Of a stretch of DNA of 64,000 nucleotides, positions 14,901 to 28,400 are shown piece after piece; within the stretch, counting starts at the first letter, position 1; each line of letters starts with the position of its first letter. Position numbers and translations under genes: made by a program. This DNA comes from Apteryx mantelli (taxonomy: Eukaryota; Chordata; Aves; Apterygiformes; Apterygidae): NCBI RefSeq assembly GCF_036417845.1, contig NC_089981.1:79029268-79093267 (forward strand), in the 5' to 3' direction. The notes below the pieces were generated by a model. That model saw nothing but the letters and a program-made list of their open reading frames with translations. It was not told the origin of the DNA and did no database searches.

Positions 14901-17900
14901 TAATCTGCAGATCTATTTTATAAATCTATACAAGTGACAGTTAGACTCATCACTTCCAATTTGAAAAAGTCTTAAGCACCTTGTAAGTTTTATCCTTAAA
15001 GGCAGTTTTCTAAATATGAACTGAATTTGTATTCCTAGAACTGCAGACATGCTTAACTTCTCGCCTGCTTACTCTTGCCTAAACTCTGCGAGTTCAAATC
15101 CAATTCGGAAATGACTTCTTGAGGCACCTTTTGCCTTTATAGAGTCTTAGAACAGTTTATGGAAGAAAAAGATATTCCAGGAGGAAACTATTCTATATTG
15201 CTGATACCGAAGGGCTCTGTAGGCATCTGAAGAATGCAATAAGCTTCTCTGACAAAACAAACATAAAACTGAAAACAAACAAACCAACCTGCCTCTATGA
15301 AAGATTTAAGAATCCTATATCAACTCATGACCTCATCAGTCATTATACAAAACAGAGGATATAAAAAGCTCAAATAGGGGCAACCTTAGTAACTGAAAGA
15401 TAAGAACCTACCAAACCATAATCCTCACCCACCCACTGATTCCACTCACATCCATATATTGATACTATATACTATAACCTCCATATATTAACATACTACA
15501 ACCAGGAGGCTTGGACTATGCATAACCGAAAGAACTCATCTAGAAAAAGAATCCATAATAGGTTTTTTTTTTTTTACCCATTTCTGAAAAGAAACGCCCA
15601 TCCAATTATTCTGTGACGTAACAACTGCAGCACCAACAGGAGACAGGCACCGCTGCCTTCCCCTACACCCAGGAAGGCTGTCAAACCTTTGAGGGGAAAT
15701 GTTCACAAAGAAGATGGAGATGTGTCCAGTTCTGGCACAGTTCTGACTGCAGAACTTCTATTACTCATGATACAGGAGGAAAAAACCCCATACTTGTTCT
15801 TAAATCTCAGGCCCTGTTCATATGCCTCACAGGGAGGAAACAGGATTAGAAAGAAATCCAGGTAGTGATCTGCACTCATTTATACAAGAATATCATTGAG
15901 ATCCCGTATTGTCATTTAAATATTCCCCATCCTACATATGTTGTATGCTTATTTGAAATAAGTGTCTTCTAGAGCTGAAAATACTCCACCCCCACCTTTT
16001 CTTTGGGGGAGGGGGGAAGGGGAGGAGAATGGGGATACTGAATCCTTTGACTTGTTTATGTAAGCTGGAAATCTGAAATTCAGAGCACTGACATCTTACT
16101 AACCTGCACATTTTACCAAATATTCCACACTGAGAAAGAATTAAGAAAAAAAAAAAAAATCAAGAAGAGTTGCATTTATCTTTACAGACATTGAATTTCC
16201 ACATTCAGAAGTCTTACTATTTTTGCATCTAAGGTTGCTACAAAAAAAAGCAAAGTAAAATTCAAAATGATTCATATATAAAAGTAAGTTTTACCTTTTT
16301 ATACACAGCATATATATTTAAATTGGTTTCCACCAAACATTTTTCTTACCATTTCCACGCCATACTTCAGCCAGATGGCAGCTTCCTTCTCCAGGCTCTT
16401 TGCAGAACTCTACTACATCACGACAGGTTGTTTCTGGTGTAATTGGAACTTCTGTCAAAATCTGCTCATTGTTGCTCAGAAACACAGTTAGTATCATCTG
16501 AAAGACAACAAAATAAAAGGAGTAGAATATTTTTAAAAATGACATGAATAAGAATATGGGTAAAATTTATAATCCCCCGTTAGATGGAAAAGGATGATTA
16601 AGGCTCATTAACACTACTGATGGAAGTACTTTTCAGTTTCTTGTAACTTTGCCAAAGCTCTAGTCTTTTGTGTTGAATTTTTGTGATCTTTGGTACATTG
16701 AATTGACAGGGTGGTTTTTTTTTTCCTTTTTTTCTTTTTTAAGGCTTCAGTCAAAATGGCTTGGTTCTGGGAGAATAAGGCTGGGAAGAAAGGAACAAGT
16801 TTTGGCTATATCAGATTTTTGAAACCAGAGCATTTAAGTGTTACAAACAAATTCATGCTTTGGCACAGTAACCTAACCTTCACAGGTGGGCTACCCTTTA
16901 TATGATGGAGGCAATTTTGCAATTTAACCAGATATCTTCGGACAAATTGTAAACCTCAGAAAATTGGGGGGGGGGGGGGAAAAATCACATTTTGCATGGC
17001 ATTTTACTTGCTTAGTAAAATTGCTAGAGCTAAAAGTCTCTGAAGAGTCAGTTCTCTCCATGCTAATTTACCCCCCATAGCTTGCATGTTGATCGGGTTG
17101 TATGGGCAACCTTCCCACAGAGGTACTAAGCACTCTCTCTTCACTTGGAATTACAACATCAAAAGAAGACTTTCCCTATAGTAACTGCTCCCAGCTATTC
17201 CAGTTGGAAAGTAGACAGCCACAAAATAGAAAATAGTTTGTTTTCTTTTTCTCCCTCTTTAGCAACACTCAAGATGACTAACTTCAAATGACAAGGGAAT
17301 GAAAATTAGACAATGGAAAAGAAATAGAAGAAAGAGTGGGATGGGATCTGGAAAGGACAAAGCCCAGCACTAAACGCCCAAATATTAATCTAGGTTGAAG
17401 TAAACATCAGTTCAAATTCTTTGCTCCACCTGAAATTAGATGTGTGCACAAGTACATACACCCAGAGATATTCCCACCCCTCTTCATGTTAGCAGACCTA
17501 GCTTGCTACAAAGTCAAGCACCCCAAAACTGTATGCTTTAACTTAACTCACCTCACCTCCATGCTGCATATGTATTATGACCTGATCATTAAGAATATGC
17601 TCACTTGCTACATTTCCCCTACTAAGGGCCTCAGCTTTATACAGTATTCTCAATGTGTATGTTCTGCAGGCCCTCCAATAATTTACTGCAAAAGCTGGAA
17701 GCATGTGGTTAATAGCTGAGAAACAAGCAAACAAAAATTCTACCAAGGTACAAAGTCCTAGCACAATGATGCTAAGAACTCATTTTTTCCTGACAGACTC
17801 AGTGGTTTGACAACCAGTAAATGCTGTATTCAAAGATATGTATTTCTATGTAAATCCTCTGAAAGATACCTGACCCTACACTCCTACTCAAAATTAAGCA

Positions 17901-19448
17901 GATGCTTTCAAGCATTCTCTCTGTCTGCACCTCAGATTCCCATGCATAAATGAGACATGTTACTGTCCTGTAAGCTCACGGGGATGGAACAGAGATAATG
18001 TGATGTTTAAAAGACAGAACTAACACAATAGATGTGTTAGCCTAATAGATGTCTTAGCCTAAAAAATGTGACGAAATTAATAATGTTGAACCACAAAGAT
18101 TAAATCGAATTATTTAGCAACTCTTCATTAAATGAACACTCCACTTAAACAGTTGTGCTTCAATCTGCATAGGCAGATCTTAGAAAAAACCCTACATTCG
18201 TAACACTCTTCATTCATGAGACATACTACATGTATCAAACTGGAGATTTGCATTAATAACAGCTAAATAATGATGGAGAGCAGTCTATCCAAGTTTTAGA
18301 AGTAAGCACAGGACAAATGCCAACAAAAGCCCAGGTTGCTAGCTCTCAGTCTACTCCCTCAGTCCTCCAGGCTATTTCTGCCCATGTTTCCACTCTCTCA
18401 GCCTGCCAATCCTGTACACGGTATCCTGAAGTTTTCAAAGTAACTACATTTCACAGCAGGAAGCAGTCATCCAGAGCTGTAAATACACTAGAATTTAGCC
18501 CAAGATTCTCCAACAGTATTATTAAAGGCAGCTATAGTACAGATAGGATGCAGCCACAGATAACAATGAAAATGCCTCCAAGAACCTATTTGTTACAGCT
18601 CATAAAATTATTTTTCCCATGGAAGAAAAGATTCAGACATAGTTCCAATATTCAGTGGAGCCTGGGGATTGTTTTGCAGAATGAGTATCTGACATGGAAT
18701 CCAGTATTGGAATTTGACCTCATATTTAAGAAGAAAAAAATCGTATAATGAACATACAAAAAACAGGCTTAGAAGAAACCTCAAGAGGTCACCTAATCCA
18801 GTCTCTTGGCCTTAGGCAGGATCAACTATACCTACATTATTCTGTGGAGATGCCTGTTTAACCTGTTCTGGAGAGCCTTTCATGATGGAAATTCCACAAG
18901 TTTCCTTAACTATCCACCCTAAAAATCCAGGATCCTTGTCGAAAGGCTAAGTTTCTTAAAATCTAGTCAAAGCTTTCCTTGCCATTACTTAAATCCACTA
19001 TTTCTTCACCTGGCCACAGGGATAGTAGAAAACACTTTTCTTTTTCTCTGGAGTTATATTTAAGAGAATGCGCAAGTAGTAAGGAAGAGCTGTTTAAACT
19101 AAACAACACCAGTTTGACAGAGGATTATTCATGCCAATCTTCTAAACACAGTTTCTTCATAACACTTTATAGTAATTTAATATAAACCAGGTTTCCCAAA
19201 CTTCGAGAATGTCATGAGACACTGACTTTACTGAAGTCAAGAAATGATATGTAGAGCCTCTTTACTGTTCATCCCAAAGACCTGTTACCTTGTTATAAAA
19301 GAACAGAGTGACATCATGTGGTTCTACACAGTTTCCAAGTTCCCATTTTTTAATCAGTGAAGATAACAACACACTAGAAAACTTGTTTTCTATTCAAGAT
19401 TATCTGTCTGCATCTGCAGACAGGCTGAAAAAGAGAAGGAAAAAAACC

Positions 19449-19479
<31 letters not shown>

Positions 19480-22400
19480 CTTGGAGTGAGTTAACACACA
19501 CATCTCCATCAATTCTCCATAAATTCAACATGCATCCACTATATAAATTCACAGTTCCCCCTTTGCAAGACCAGGCCAAAATTTACTGCACCTCAAGCAC
19601 AATATTTTATCTCGTAGCCCAGACCACACCTGCATTGCCTTCTCCAAAGCAGGGGGTGACTCACAATATCATCTGCTTGACAGCCCAGAGAAAGGCATCT
19701 CTGAAAGGCTCACCAATTAGGAAGAAACATGCTGTAGCCAACTATTGCCATACTATTCCTCAAGCAAATTTGACTAAAGTAAGTTTTTGTTTTGTTTTGT
19801 TTTGTTTTTAAGTAGATTGTCTGAATAACACCAAAGGAGTTGAAGCACAGGCTATGAAACAGATGGTCTGAAACATACAAAGGAAGATTCAAAATATTGA
19901 AAATTATTAATACACTGCATATTAATTAGCATTTTCAAGTCAGTGTCATAGCTGTCCCTATTTGTGGTGGAGATGGAATAAGAATCAGAGGTATCTCATA
20001 GCGACAAAATAGAGAAGCATTGATGGAGCTTGGGAATATGCTGCTGAAGAATACAATCAAAGCATACACGTGAAATACACAGTACAGCCACCTTAGTAAA
20101 ACTAGCTTTATGAAAAAATGTTCTTAGCCAAAAATTAGGACACAGGAGAACTCATAAGTTCTTTGATTTCTCATTTTAAATGGACTCCTAAATAGAAACA
20201 ATTGTAAAAATCCATCTTGTAAAAAAGCAGGGCCTTAAATGAGATCATAACCATAGCAGTATATATTTTATAATCTCTCAATTTTATCATCAAAATGCCT
20301 AATACTTGGACACTGTCGCACAACAGAAGTAACCCAACACTCTCGAGTAAGTCACCACAGTGCTCCTAAAACATGTATTAGTTCTACGCTGAATATCAGT
20401 CTCCAAATCTTATATTTCCCTCCTCTCTTCCTTCTCCCCATCACAGATGTCTGCTATTCTTCTCTACTCCTGCTACCAAGTCAATGGCTTCATTCCAATT
20501 CTCATCAATTCTCATCTCTTTTTACTTCCCTCTAACTGCTCCCCAACATCTAACATGTCCTCCCTTCACAATTCAAGTCTCTTCCATGCACAGAGAAGCT
20601 ACACCAACATCACAACCTGCCTTAAAAACTATTCTGCCATCTCATTCATTTCCGAGCTTACTGACCTCCTAGAAGAGCCTCAGAATCAGTACTCTACCCA
20701 AACTGTCTCCGCCCTGACAACAGTTGTCAAATAGTTGTACAAGTTCCTCTTGGAATGTTGTCTCCCTTTTCTCCATTCTCCTATCCCAATCCTTCTTTCC
20801 AATTATACTCCCCTGTGTTATTTAAAGGACACTCTTAATCAGCTCCGCAGTTTCTGAAGGAGGTAGAAGGGAGGGGAAAATCCATAGGATCTATCTTCAT
20901 CTATTTTCTCATCTCTTTCTACAGCTGGGTAATGTCACCCACAAAAATTTCAACAGACATCTTCCATAGAGATGACACAGTCTTATCTTTCTAGACCTGA
21001 CCTCTTACTGATGAAATTGAAATCTTGGCTATCTCCAATCATCTCTTGTGAACATCTAGCTATCAATTTGAGTTCCAAGTGGATGTAACACGATTCTTAG
21101 CCAGTTTTCTCCAATGCCTCCCTAGATTTCAGATTCATCGTAACATGTGGATCCTACACCTATCATTATGAGCTGCAATACAGGCACCAATTATTTTTTT
21201 CAGTCCTTGTGTCCCAGATCCATCTATAGTCTTTCTGTACAATATGTAAAGCATGGATAGCCTTTTCTATCAACTGGTCCAGTTAATGTTCTCAGAGCTT
21301 GAAAATTTGCATATCAATTTCTCCATCTTTTCACTGGTATGACACATATGACCATGTGTCTTTTGTACCCTTGAAGACTATCACAGCAAAAGTCATTTTT
21401 CTAGCCTGTAGCTTTGACCATGTCACCTTTCTGTACCAATCCAGATGAACATAATTTATTGGTCTACACTTACAACGCCCTTTGTAAGGTGGAAACTTCT
21501 TCCCTATCATTTTTCACTCAGTATCAAGAAATTGACTTTGAATTGGTCCTTGACACCAGCTTCTACTCTCTACTTGCTAAACTGGTGTTTTTATGCTCTT
21601 TCCATGCTTGAGTGGACTTCCTTGCATGCAACTGCAAAGCAACGTCATTATTTTTCTTGAACTTTGCTGTATTGTCTATAAAACATATTAGACAGAAGTA
21701 AGCTGCTAATATGCTAAAGAGAGCTGCCAATCAGGCTGATTTAAATAGTTTGTCTACTCATACTCCTCCAGCTGTCCAGTTCACTTCTTACTTTACCTAA
21801 AATTAAGATTCCAAGAGCTCTGCAGCAGAGATGCATTCATAACTCACCTACCACAGCAGGGATGCCAAAAGGCCACAACTAAATACTGCACATGCTATAA
21901 TAGAGAAGGGGGGGAAAAAAAAAAAAACCTTTCAGGTAAGTCTGATTTCCTTTGCTCTAGATGAGTTTGTTCAAGCCGTCCTAGAATCCACTTGACTTTC
22001 CTACTTGAGTTTTGAAACTTCAGTTGCACTCCCCTAGGACAGGGCAATGTCTGATACAAAGCTGTAACAACACAAAAAAGGAAGATGACAGCTGACATAG
22101 CACATTGTTTCTCAGTTACAAAATAGTCTATAAAGCTAAAACTCCAGTTCTGAATTAAATCTTTTTCCTCATCATTTTTCTACAGTCTTACTAAAAAAAT
22201 ACAATGCTTTTGACATTCAGCTGTTATTTAATAAATTAAAGAGAATGGGTATACATTTATATAGATGCTCTTTATTAACAATTCTCATGGGGACAAGCAA
22301 TACCTTCTAATAGAATATATTTAGCTCAAATAAGATATTATACATCCAAGATGTGAAACAACTTGGACTATTAGAAGAAAAATTGCAACCCCCAAACTAG

Positions 22401-25400
22401 TACACGAAATCCATTTGTTGCTTTATGCCCAAGTTGCATTTATTAACTAACTCAGATAGTTAATACAATGAAGACTGGTGTTTCAGGCTAACACAGTCCA
22501 ATGTAAGAACTTACCTTCTGACATCCTCCTTTAAATAAATAAATAAATGAATAAATAAATGATATAAGCTATTAGAGAGCAATCAGTCAAGTACTATTTC
22601 AGGACATACTGAAACATTAGTTTTTTTATCTTTGTTTTAAATCCTAAGAACACTAAAGAATAATATGATTTTTTTCCCCCTTTTTGATATGCACCGTTTT
22701 CCTTACCCAATTCTAGATATGGGAATGCCAACATAGTATAAAAGCTATACTGGTAGCTTTAATGATAATAGTTCTTCTTATGTTAATAACTTCTGTCAAA
22801 TTAAGAATTATCAAGTGTATGATTGTGAGTTAAGAGTATATTGGATATCAAATATGGCTAAACTCATACACGGCTGCTTAGTCTTACTAGATTTTTCCTT
22901 TGCTTTTTCTAAACCAGCCTAGAGACTTCAGTGTGAAAAAGTAAAGAGATAAAGAAAAAAGAAAAAAAAGAAAACCCTCGTCTTTTCTTCCAGCAGAGAA
23001 GTGATCAGATTTTTCATGTATATCAAGTGTCTATTATTAAAAGGATGATAGACAATAGACTTACAGTGCAGAATACATTTCTGACAAAAATGCCAACTTC
23101 ATTCCTTCTGTTTTACTGAGGAATAAGACATTATCTTCTCACTATGCCTTCCCCCAATAAAGTTCCAAAAAAAACATTCATAATCTTGCGCTTTACCACT
23201 TCAGAGCATTTAATAGTTAAGTCCAAGGCTGCCTAAAATTCTAGGATGAGAACAGTGAACAAAGAAAAGAAACTTCTTCAAAGTAAAACTCTTGAACAGT
23301 AAAGACCTCAGTATTTCTCAAGAAGTTTTAATAAGGTTGTCACATTCCATCTTGAATGCAAAACCTTCTGCAACCTTGAATTTGCTAACCTGAGAGTCCC
23401 AGTAGTCTGCTAGATGCCGTTAGCAATCAATTTTAACTGAAATATCAAAAATCAAATTTCACTGAAGTGGCAAAGACCCATCAACCAAATAAAACTTCAG
23501 ACTGAATCAAAGTTTGTAAGTGACTAGAAAAAATGAGATGCAAGAAAAATATTAAGAGGTGAAAAATCACCCCTTTGGTGATGAGTCACACTGACCATTC
23601 TATGTGCAGCATTGGGCATACTATAGAGAAAAGCTGCAAATTATCAGTCATCTCATGCAAGTTCTCTTGCGTGGAATTTATACCCCTACGTAAATCTTAT
23701 ATCAGCTACAACAACAGAAATTCTAGTTACATTATTTCAAGTATTAAAGCAGAATTTAACTTTATTTGCAGTATGAATACTGTCTGTTTTCAAGACCATT
23801 GACTTAATTAAACGATGCTTTAAGCAATCACATTTTAAAAGAAACCAAACTATGAAAGTATAACCACAAAACTGCTTTAATTAAAAGCATCTGAAGATAT
23901 GTTCTTGAGTCAAGTCCTGAGTTTTTCTTTATACTGAGAGATTTCAGGACAAACATATCCCAAATAAATCTCTGATGCTGATTATAACTAAATACCAGAA
24001 AAACAGTAATGAAACAGTTCTGCCATAAGAAGATTAAACCATCCCATTTCCCTATATTAAAAATGAAACGTTAAGTCAGCCAAATAAACAAGTTATTTAA
24101 CAGCATGCTTTATTCCAATGATTATTTACCTTCACAATGCAACTGTTCTTTTTAAAAATAGATTTCCTGTAGAATTTCTTGCAATGTGTTCATGAGTCTT
24201 ATTTATTGCAAATAAGCCTCAAAATGTAAAGCAAATTTACTATCGCTTACAGTGATTTTCATTAGGAGGATACTTCCCTTTAACACCTTTTCCCCTTCCC
24301 CATGTATGAGGTGAGAAATAGTTGAGTACTATTTCCATATTTCTGAACACATTTCCTCACATCATCCTCACATCCAAGCTGTACAAACTTAGAGTTCAGA
24401 CCAAAACTTAAAGCCCAGTCACGCCTGTTGACTGCATTGGTAAAATGCACAAAGGTAGTGTAACCAACAGAGACTTCAATTTACAAAGAACGTATAAAAT
24501 GGGGGAACTTTTCTGCCAAATTGAATACTTGAATTCACTAAATCATCAGTAATTACTTAAAGAGTGAAACTGATAATATGTTTCCTACTACACCTTCATA
24601 TGTGAAGCCTACTGCCTTCGTATGGCCTGCAAAGGAACTCACAAAATTGGAAGCAGGACTTTGACACTAAAATGTCAGACAATTCAGCCAAAGGCTGCTA
24701 ACAAATATTAAATACAAAATTTCACTATCAATAAACTTGAGCATTTATGAGCTTACTCAAAAATGAAACAAGCTAATATTATTTGTGCATCATATTGTCA
24801 ATTTTAATCAAATTAGAAAATTTGCTGTTTAAATCTACTTTAACTATACTCATCTCACAAAAGCATTCTTTGGATAAGCCCATAAGCTAGCTGTGTTAAC
24901 TTACAGTTTGGCAATCACTGAAAGAAAAAAAAAGAAGAAAAAAAGAAAAAAACCACATTCATACAGCTCTGCACAAGACAACCCAGCTACAGAAAATGTA
25001 GCCGGAAAAAAAATAGTCTTGTTGGTCAACAGTTGTAACAGCAAACTTGGTAATGGAGCATAAAACCACTTCTCTTGCTAAAGCACACAAGTTGCCACTT
25101 TAAAAAAAGTATTTAATTCCTCTTATAAAAACCTGGAAGCATATCATTAAAAGGAATTTTTAAAAAAAAGTCTTTCCTTCACTTTTTATGCCTATATGTA
25201 TGCCATGGTTCCATGCAGAGACAACAGCCACAGAATTTTCCTCTGAGGACTTCTATGACTCTTGTCTTTGTCCTTCTTCAGTAAATGAGCTTTTTTGTCT
25301 GACAAGAGGCGAACAGGATTCAGCCTATTTCAAAAACCTTGATATTTAGTTGCTGAAGGGATACTTGCTCTTTGTTACTAAAATATAAAAAGCTACAGAT

Positions 25401-28400
25401 CAATTGTAGATATGGAATTTGAAGCCTTTTCCTCTTTCAGGTGAGAGGCTTTCTATGACAAGAATAAGCCACAATTTTCGCTAAAGAAAGAGCAACTATC
25501 AGTACATGTCGAAATATATTCAGCTAAGCAAGGCAGGTCCGCAGATTATTGGTGAAAATATAACAGTAGCTCAGTAAGAGACTTGCCGTCCTCTAGAACA
25601 TACCTAATGGAAACGACAGCAACTAAGAAGTTCACACGTGTGAGCATCACCAGCAATCCACTGAGACCCAAATGGATGCTCTGCAGGCTGCAACGAACAA
25701 GATGTGAATGCAGCTGAAAAACAGCTGACCTAACAAATGAAAGTTTCCAGCACAGGTCTAAGACAGAAGAGGGGTGACATGACCACTTAGACATTATAAT
25801 CCTATACCAGATTTCCAAATATACTTTGTTATATTAGAAGTCATTGTCAAGCTACAGTGCTACACCATAGCCAGCTCTTCACACATTATCTTTACAGAAG
25901 CTATTTGCTGTTTGTCACACCATTGGAATGCTGTCTTTTAAATTTGAATGGTTCCTTTAAAACCAAGCAGCAGCTGGGATTTGGATAAATTAATTAAAAA
26001 GACTGGAAGTTAACATGTGGCTACAGAGGGGAAAATGAGCATAGCTGAAAAGGGACAAGTTAATAAAGAGGTTGCATTACAAATAAAACTATTAATTTAA
26101 AAGGAAATCTGTCTAAATGCAGTATTTAATGTCATTATCTAAAGGAACACAGCCTGAAGTTACAGAAATCTATAAAACATGCCTCTTGTGATGTTTGCTA
26201 GCAGAAAATGTAATTTGGCACTTGCTACAGAATGAGTTCAACATCCCTGCATCATATTATCTGTTGGCTTGATTCCTAAATTGTTACACCTGGAGGAACA
26301 GCAAGAGATCTTGTTGTTGCTCCTTGATGCAAATAATTCTACCAAAGGACTGCCAAGACACTAGTTACCATGCAAGAGACTTCTGAGTGTGGCGATAATT
26401 CTAGATGCACCAACTTCTCGCTGAGCAGATTTCTTCGTTAGGCAACATACAATACAGAGGGAGAGATTTTTATTCTCTCCAGATGAAGGTTTTGAGATTT
26501 CCTCTGCAAGTTCATTTTGTTCCATTGTCTAAAAGACCATGGGTCATATGCTATCTTTCGTAACGCACATCTACTATTAAAGGTGGAAACTGGTAACTCT
26601 TGAAGGGCTCTGTGTTCTCATCAGTTGATGCTGCTTTTCCCAGCCACCCTTACCGGGTTCACAACTTAAACACAGGCAAGTACTCTAAACTTGCAAGTTG
26701 GTATTCCCTGATTTGTTATAGGACTATTCCAAATGAGTCTTTGCCATCTATCAACCAATTTCAGAGGGTAAAACAGAAGACTGATCTCAGCCCAGAAGCC
26801 TCAGAGCTTTTCTATGACACTTATTTGTTTCATTAAGGATAGTTAAGAATATATATTTACTACTAAACATTTTACTTTCCAAAGCATGCAAGGAAGACAT
26901 GCTGTTGAAGAACAATGTACTGTAGTGCTGTAAAACTCACGTGAATTGGCAATAAATTAAAAACAAAAGAAAATGACTCCAAAATGACTCAGCTTCAGAG
27001 ATCACTTGATTGCATAAGAATCTCAGCTTCCCATTCAGAAAAAGTTGTATTCATCGAAATTAAAAAACAAACAAACAAAAACACTACAAACAGCAACTGC
27101 CTTAAAGACTAAAGAACAGACAACAGATTAAAAAATAAAATATCATACTTTTACTGTGGATGAGCATGAGGAAAGGTCCCATTCACAGTTTCTGCATATT
27201 TGGATTAGATTATAATCTGTTTTGAAAGACCACTCATTCTGGCAACACGAGGCAAAGCTGAAGAAGAACAAGGTTAAGCATGAGGTTTTGAGTTTATTTT
27301 CCTGAAAGACAACTCAATCTTCAAAATCTGCATGAGACGGAAATATCCAACAGAATTTGTATCAGAGAACTAAGTGTTCTCATATTATTAAAAATATTTT
27401 GGCCAGGGCTAGGGAAAGGGAGGCGCTGATGTTTCTACAGTCTTGTGTTCGACCTTGTCAACGCTACAGCAAAGTCATCCAAAACACACTGAATTCCAGA
27501 AAAGCTTGACCAAACTACCGCATAGGAAATAATCTAATCAAAAAAATTATAGGTCACAAAGAGACAGACATTTGTGTCTTTTCATTTATGACACTATAAG
27601 AATACTATTAAACTAAGTATCTTTACTAAAGACACTGTGCCTTTCATCAACTAATAAAGGCAATTTTGCAGCACTGGAACACTGCTTTCTCACTGTTTTA
27701 TTTTACAAACCAGAAGCAACTCTTATGAAATCTACAGACACACAGATTTCCATCTGTCTAGTTGCAACTGAAATCATTGCTACTCTTGCCCTTTGCTTTC
27801 AATAGGCCAAAATAAGAAGGGACTGCCGTGGCTTTCTCCCACTGAGTGGAAAGTATTAACAAAATACTGATTGTTTGGTGTATTGCTTTCAGGCAATACC
27901 AACCGCTCAATCGTAGATGTAATGTTATTTGACTTGGCAAAAATGTAAAAATTGAAAAGAGAATAAATCCTTTGGGATTCAAGAGGCAGTCTGGAGACAG
28001 TTTTCCTCCCATCATCAGAGTGGAAATTGCACATAATAGAAAATAACGGCTTCCAGTACTATGTCTGTAGTTTTATCACTAAATGGCAGATTTAAGAACT
28101 GTTCTGTTTTGTTCTCAGGCCTCCACTTTGGCTGAATCAAAAATAAAAAACATTAAACTGAACTTACACAAGGAAAATTTACAAGTTTTAGACATTTCAT
28201 ATATAAAACAAACCTGTATGAGGTGATACTCTATGATCTTCAAGGGAAAATTCCACATACAAACACTCTAACCCATTATAAAGATTCACTGTTAGGTTTT
28301 ACAAAAAGAAAACAAACAGTGCTTTATTTTACAGCAAATAAACACAAAACAAAGTAATCCCACCTTCTTTTTTATAACTCTGTCCTTCCAATTTTTAGAG

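Noticed and set aside
18317-18748. 143-codon plus-strand open frame next to a CR1 fragment
   Set aside because: No similarity to known proteins or to CR1 reverse transcriptase, and within the length expected by chance in 64 kb of six-frame sequence.
19308-19811. 167-codon plus-strand open frame in PPP1R13B intron 1
   Set aside because: It runs through the CA microsatellite (His-Thr repeat) and ends in a T-rich tract. No domain, no splice context.
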